In this document: piece after piece, positions 6,377-8,583 of the stretch
Layout: the number at the start of each line of letters is the position of its first letter
Numbering within the stretch: position 1 is the stretch's first letter
Origin: Gemmatimonadales bacterium
GTDB lineage: Bacteria > Gemmatimonadota > Gemmatimonadetes > Gemmatimonadales > GWC2-71-9
DNA length: 8,583 bases
Reading direction: 5' to 3'
Assembly: GCA_004525055.1 (NCBI GenBank)
Contig: SPDF01000051.1
Coordinates: forward strand, 1 to 8,583
Program-made: the position numbers and the translations under genes
Notes under the pieces: model-generated
Databases searched by the model: none
The model's input: only the letters and a program-made list of their open reading frames with translations
Told to the model about the DNA's origin: nothing

Positions 6377-6835
6377 ATGGGGATGTACTACGAGGACTTC
6401 GAGGATGCTGGCGAGTTTGTGACGGCGTCCCGCCCGGTCACTGAGGCCGACGTCAGGGCCTTCGCCGAGGTATCAGGCGACCGGAACCCGATCCACCTCG
6501 ACCGGGAGGCGGCGGTCAGGGCTGGATTTGAGGGCCCGATTGCGCATGGGGCACTGGGGCTTTCGGTGGCTACCGGTCTGGCAAACCAGTTGGAGCTCAC
6601 CCGGGGGACTCTCGTGGCGCTCGTCGGTGTGACATGGCGGTTTCGCGGTGCCATCTATTATGGAGACCAGGTCACCCTGCATCTGCGGGTGGCGTCGCGC
6701 CGGGCGACGGGGAGCCCGACGCGTGGGCTGGTGACGCTCGCAGCAGAACTGAAGAATCAACGGGGTGAGGTGGTCCAGGACGGGGAATTCATCGAGTTAA
6801 TCGCCCGTCGCCCTCATGAGGAGGGTTCATCATGA
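6377..6835 (+). CDS. MaoC-like (R)-specific enoyl-CoA hydratase / hot-dog dehydratase
   Basis: 152 aa, cytoplasmic, single hot-dog domain. The hydratase-2 signature is complete: FAEVSGDRNPIHLD (29-42), with the Asp35/His40 pair expected for catalysis, then AGFEGPIAHGALGLSVATGL (49-68) and RFRGAIYYGDQVTLHLRVASR (88-108). Proteins of this size and motif set hydrate trans-2-enoyl-CoA to (R)-3-hydroxyacyl-CoA; the acyl chain used here is unknown. The gene diverges from the PaaX-like gene across a shared control region, so it may be co-regulated with aromatic degradation, perhaps serving beta-oxidation of ring-opened acyl-CoA or a PHA branch (inference). It overlaps the next gene by ATGA (6832-6835). 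The start is set by AGGAG at 6365-6369. Confidence 0.88.
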   Translation: MGMYYEDFEDAGEFVTASRPVTEADVRAFAEVSGDRNPIHLDREAAVRAGFEGPIAHGALGLSVATGLANQLELTRGTLVALVGVTWRFRGAIYYGDQVTLHLRVASRRATGSPTRGLVTLAAELKNQRGEVVQDGEFIELIARRPHEEGSS

Positions 6836-7902
6836 AGCTCGCACTGATCGTCATCCTGATGGCGTCCGGAGCCGTTCACTCCACCGCCGCTCAGACCCCA
6901 TCCGGCTGGCGAGCACACGACCTGCACCGGCCCCGGCCGACGATCGTGGCTCCCGGGCACGCGGCCGAATCAGTGCGCCCACCGTCGGACGCCGTGGTGC
7001 TCTTTGACGGCTCCGGGGTCGCGGCATGGAGGAATGGAAATGGTGAGGGGGCCGGATGGGTCGTCCGCAATGGGGCAATGGAGGCGGCGCCCGGGGCGGG
7101 GTATGTGTACTCGAGGCAAGAATTCGGTGATGTCCAGCTGCACGTGGAGTGGGCGGCGCCGAGCCCGCCGAAGGACACGGGGCAGGGGCGAGGCAACAGC
7201 GGCGTATTCCTGATGGGGGACTACGAGCTTCAGGTGCTCGATTCATACCACAACGACACCTATCCCGATGGGCAGGCGGGGGCCGCCTATGGCCAATACC
7301 CACCCATGGTGAACGCGTCGCTCCCGCCCGGTGCCTGGCAATCGTACGACATCATCTTCCACCGGCCGCGTTTCGATTCCATCGGCGTCCTCGTTGCGCC
7401 GGCCCGGATGACGGCGTTCCAGAACGGCGTGTTGATCCAGGACAATGTGGCGTTCTGGGGGCCAACCAACTGGCTGCAGGCCAACCCCTATGTGGTGGGC
7501 CCTTCTCGCGGACCTATCGCGCTCCAGGATCACGGCAATCCGGTCCGCTACCGGAATATCTGGGTGCGGGAGCTGCCAGAGGTCCCACTGCCGGTACTCG
7601 CCCCACCCCCGGTGGGGGCAAAGGTCCCCGCCGGGGTGCTGGATAGGATCCTCGGCACATATGCGAATGGGGGGATGGTCCTGGTCATTTCGAAGACTTC
7701 CAGCGGGCTCCGGGTCAATCTGCCCGAGGGACGGTGGCAGAGGCTGATTCCGCTCTCACCGACCGAATTCGCATTCAGCTCGACCGCTGCCACGCTGACT
7801 TCGACGGTCGCACCCGGTGGAACGCCGACAAAACTCACCTTCCGGATGGGCGACACGGCGTTTGATCTGACCCCGGTGCTGGACCCGTCGACTGGCCGCT
7901 GA
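6832..7902 (+). CDS. Exported DUF1080 / 3-keto-disaccharide hydrolase-type protein with C-terminal extra domain
   Basis: 356 aa. Residues 1-20 look like a Sec signal peptide (MK, hydrophobic LALIVILMASGAV, likely cut after STAA), so the protein should be periplasmic or secreted; there is no lipobox cysteine. Residues about 54-248 form the DUF1080 (PF06439) concanavalin-like fold: VVLFDGSGVAAWRNGNG, GWVVRNGAMEA, GRGNSGVFLMGDYELQVLDSYHN (119-141), YPDGQAGAAYGQYPP, PGAWQSYDIIFHRPRF, and the closing ALQDHGNPVRYRNIWVREL. After a Pro-rich linker (249-266), residues 267-350 form a small beta-rich module resembling DUF3471-like tails (LGTYANGGMVLVISK, LSPTEFAFS). Family members cleave 3-ketoglycosides or bind glycans; substrate and activity here are unknown. 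AGGAGGG lies 6 nt before the ATG, which overlaps the maoC-like stop. Pairing with a CoA enzyme is unexplained. Confidence 0.85.
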   Translation: MKLALIVILMASGAVHSTAAQTPSGWRAHDLHRPRPTIVAPGHAAESVRPPSDAVVLFDGSGVAAWRNGNGEGAGWVVRNGAMEAAPGAGYVYSRQEFGDVQLHVEWAAPSPPKDTGQGRGNSGVFLMGDYELQVLDSYHNDTYPDGQAGAAYGQYPPMVNASLPPGAWQSYDIIFHRPRFDSIGVLVAPARMTAFQNGVLIQDNVAFWGPTNWLQANPYVVGPSRGPIALQDHGNPVRYRNIWVRELPEVPLPVLAPPPVGAKVPAGVLDRILGTYANGGMVLVISKTSSGLRVNLPEGRWQRLIPLSPTEFAFSSTAATLTSTVAPGGTPTKLTFRMGDTAFDLTPVLDPSTGR

Positions 7903-7909
7903 TTCTCGG

Positions 7910-7957
7910 GTGAGCGTCTCAAGATCGAACGAAAGAATTATGCGAGTGGACGCTCAC
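7910..7957 (+). terminator. Candidate 3'-end stem for the DUF1080 transcript
   Basis: GTGAGCGTC (7910-7918) and GACGCTCAC (7949-7957) form a perfect 9-bp GC-rich stem with a 30-nt loop, beginning 8 bp after the DUF1080 stop. No T-run follows and the loop is long, so it may stabilise the transcript end or only be an inverted repeat, rather than be a classical intrinsic terminator. Confidence 0.35.
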
Positions 7958-7997
7958 TTGCTCAGTGACTACCAAGCCACTGCAGGTTGTACGCGCT

Positions 7998-8020
7998 AAC
8001 TTATTGAATTACAATTAGTT
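7998..8020. repeat. AT-rich hairpin, 9-bp arms with a 5-nt loop
   Basis: AACTTATTG (7998-8006) and CAATTAGTT (8012-8020) pair at 8 of 9 positions around AATTA. CTAAC at 7996-8000 could also pair with GTTAG at 8024-8028, giving an alternative fold. Function unknown. Confidence 0.5.
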
Positions 8021-8092
8021 AATGTTAGTGAGCTGTGATTACACTACCACGACCAATAATTGCCTCAGCGTTGCAATCAGCGCTGATATTCT

Positions 8093-8112
8093 AAAAATGA
8101 GCGTCTGCTCAC
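8093..8112 (-). terminator. Intrinsic terminator of the YCF48/BNR-like gene
   Basis: Read on the minus strand, GTGAGC-AGAC-GCTCAT gives a 5-bp Watson-Crick stem plus a G-U pair with a 4-nt loop, followed directly by a run of T residues and then AG. It begins 12 bp after the TAG stop of the minus-strand gene, which is where a rho-independent terminator belongs. The stem is short, so efficiency may be modest. Confidence 0.55.
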
Positions 8113-8124
8113 ATTGGATCCTTG

Positions 8125-8583
8125 CTAGGGTGCTATCGGCTGGTCCAATCGAATGATCTTTCCGCCCGGACCGACCAGCCACCCTCTCCCGTTCTTCCCC
8201 ATCCCGACGCTCCAGTAGTTCCCGGTGTCGAACAGCGTCCAGGTGCGCGCATCGTCCCAGGAAATGGCGGCTCCCTTGGGGCCGACCGCGACGAGCGCCG
8301 ACCGGCCATTGTCCAGAGAATAGGCCGACCCGTAGACGGCCCCCGGGAAGGGGACCGGTGTACCCTCCTCCCAGGTCACCCCGCCGTCCGACGTGACAGC
8401 GACGTTCATCGTGAAGGTGTCCGGCTTGGCGATGTTGCCGCCCATGGCCACCCCGTGCAGATCGTCACGAAACGCGACCGTCGCAATGCCGGACGATGCG
8501 CTGCTTGCGATTGGCGTGTCGGAGCTCCGCCAGCTCCGCCCCTCATCCGTGGTGCGCAGCACCCGCGCATACCCCTCGACCGC
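8125..8583 (-). CDS. YCF48/BNR-repeat (Asp-box) beta-propeller protein, C-terminal part
   Basis: The frame is open to the right edge of the window; 152 C-terminal residues are visible and the start lies outside. Three Asp-box-like repeats (S/T-x-D-x-G-x-x-W) are visible, RTTDEGRSW (10-18), VTSDGGVTW (63-71) and ISWDDARTW (107-115), separated by about 45-55 residues as in blades of a beta-propeller. GVAMGGN, LVAVGPKGA and GWLVGPGGKIIRL are the blade-end motifs common in YCF48/Hcf136-like and 'photosystem assembly-related' bacterial proteins, usually exported. The role here is unknown; photosynthesis is not implied. It converges on the DUF1080 gene and is probably unrelated to the aromatic operon. 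Confidence 0.8.
   Translation of the reverse strand, partial: AVEGYARVLRTTDEGRSWRSSDTPIASSASSGIATVAFRDDLHGVAMGGNIAKPDTFTMNVAVTSDGGVTWEEGTPVPFPGAVYGSAYSLDNGRSALVAVGPKGAAISWDDARTWTLFDTGNYWSVGMGKNGRGWLVGPGGKIIRLDQPIAP

Larger units (their letters stand above)
7903..8124. other. Convergent intergenic region with an AT-rich island and several inverted repeats
   Basis: This 222-bp region separates two converging genes and has no credible ORF. From about 7985 to 8100 it is visibly AT-rich against GC-rich surroundings. The pentamer TGAGC or its complement GCTCA occurs six times (7911, 7952, 7960, 8029, 8098, 8107), and TGAGCGTCT occurs exactly at 7911-7919 and 8098-8106. A perfect 12-bp palindrome, ATCAGCGCTGAT, sits at 8076-8087. 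No insertion-sequence ends with target duplication and no proper attC site were found. Confidence 0.7.

Noticed and set aside
7994..8030. Integron attC-like site (CGCTAAC ... GTTAGTG)
   Set aside because: The core boxes do not fit RYYYAAC and GTTRRRY, the span of 37 bp is too short, and the flanking genes converge rather than follow cassette orientation.
7911..8111. Small transposon (MITE) bounded by TGAGC ... GCTCA
   Set aside because: Only 5 terminal bases match and no target-site duplication flanks them.
1..8583. CRISPR array, tRNA or rRNA genes
   Set aside because: No regularly spaced repeats and no tRNA-like cloverleaf or rRNA segment were seen on reading either strand; no covariance search could be run.

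Overview
The window is GC-rich bacterial DNA. Most of it is one tightly packed minus-strand operon for the anaerobic (class I, ATP-dependent) benzoyl-CoA pathway. Transcription order, right to left: a PaaX-family regulator (6246-5359), the ring hydrolase Oah/BamA (5329-4244), the dienoyl-CoA hydratase Dch (4244-3468), then the benzoyl-CoA reductase subunits: a C/BzdN-like subunit (3471-2293), a B/BzdO-like subunit (2283-991), an ASKHA ATPase subunit (979-167) and the start of a second ASKHA subunit that leaves the window (170-1). Junctions are ATGA or TGATG overlaps or gaps of 9-29 bp, so one transcript and translational coupling are likely. BCR reduces benzoyl-CoA to the cyclic 1,5-diene using ferredoxin electrons and ATP, Dch hydrates the diene, and Oah opens the ring. 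The dehydrogenase between Dch and Oah (Had), a ferredoxin and a benzoate-CoA ligase are not in the window.

The divergent control region (6247-6376) is AT-rich against its surroundings. It holds a 42-bp imperfect palindrome (6255-6296), a 10-bp direct repeat 36 bp apart, a second small inverted repeat and a TTGACA hexamer. The long palindrome is a strong candidate operator for the PaaX-like protein. The regulator also carries an unusual four-cysteine patch, which could mean redox or metal sensing; that part is inference.

On the plus strand, a MaoC-like enoyl-CoA hydratase (6377-6835) overlaps by ATGA an exported DUF1080 / 3-keto-disaccharide-hydrolase-type protein (6832-7902). A 222-bp convergent intergenic stretch follows, containing an AT-rich island with several hairpins and a repeated TGAGCGTCT word, including a plausible intrinsic terminator for the minus-strand gene beyond it. 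That last gene (8583-8125, partial) encodes the C-terminal part of a YCF48/BNR-repeat (Asp-box) protein.

Host: secreted DUF1080 proteins with a C-terminal extension and YCF48/BNR proteins are common in Gemmatimonadota and Acidobacteriota. By gene content I lean to that kind of soil or sediment bacterium, with low certainty. The notable points are a complete BCR-Dch-Oah module under a PaaX-type regulator (a family best known from aerobic phenylacetate metabolism), its possible presence in such a lineage, and the elaborate operator region.
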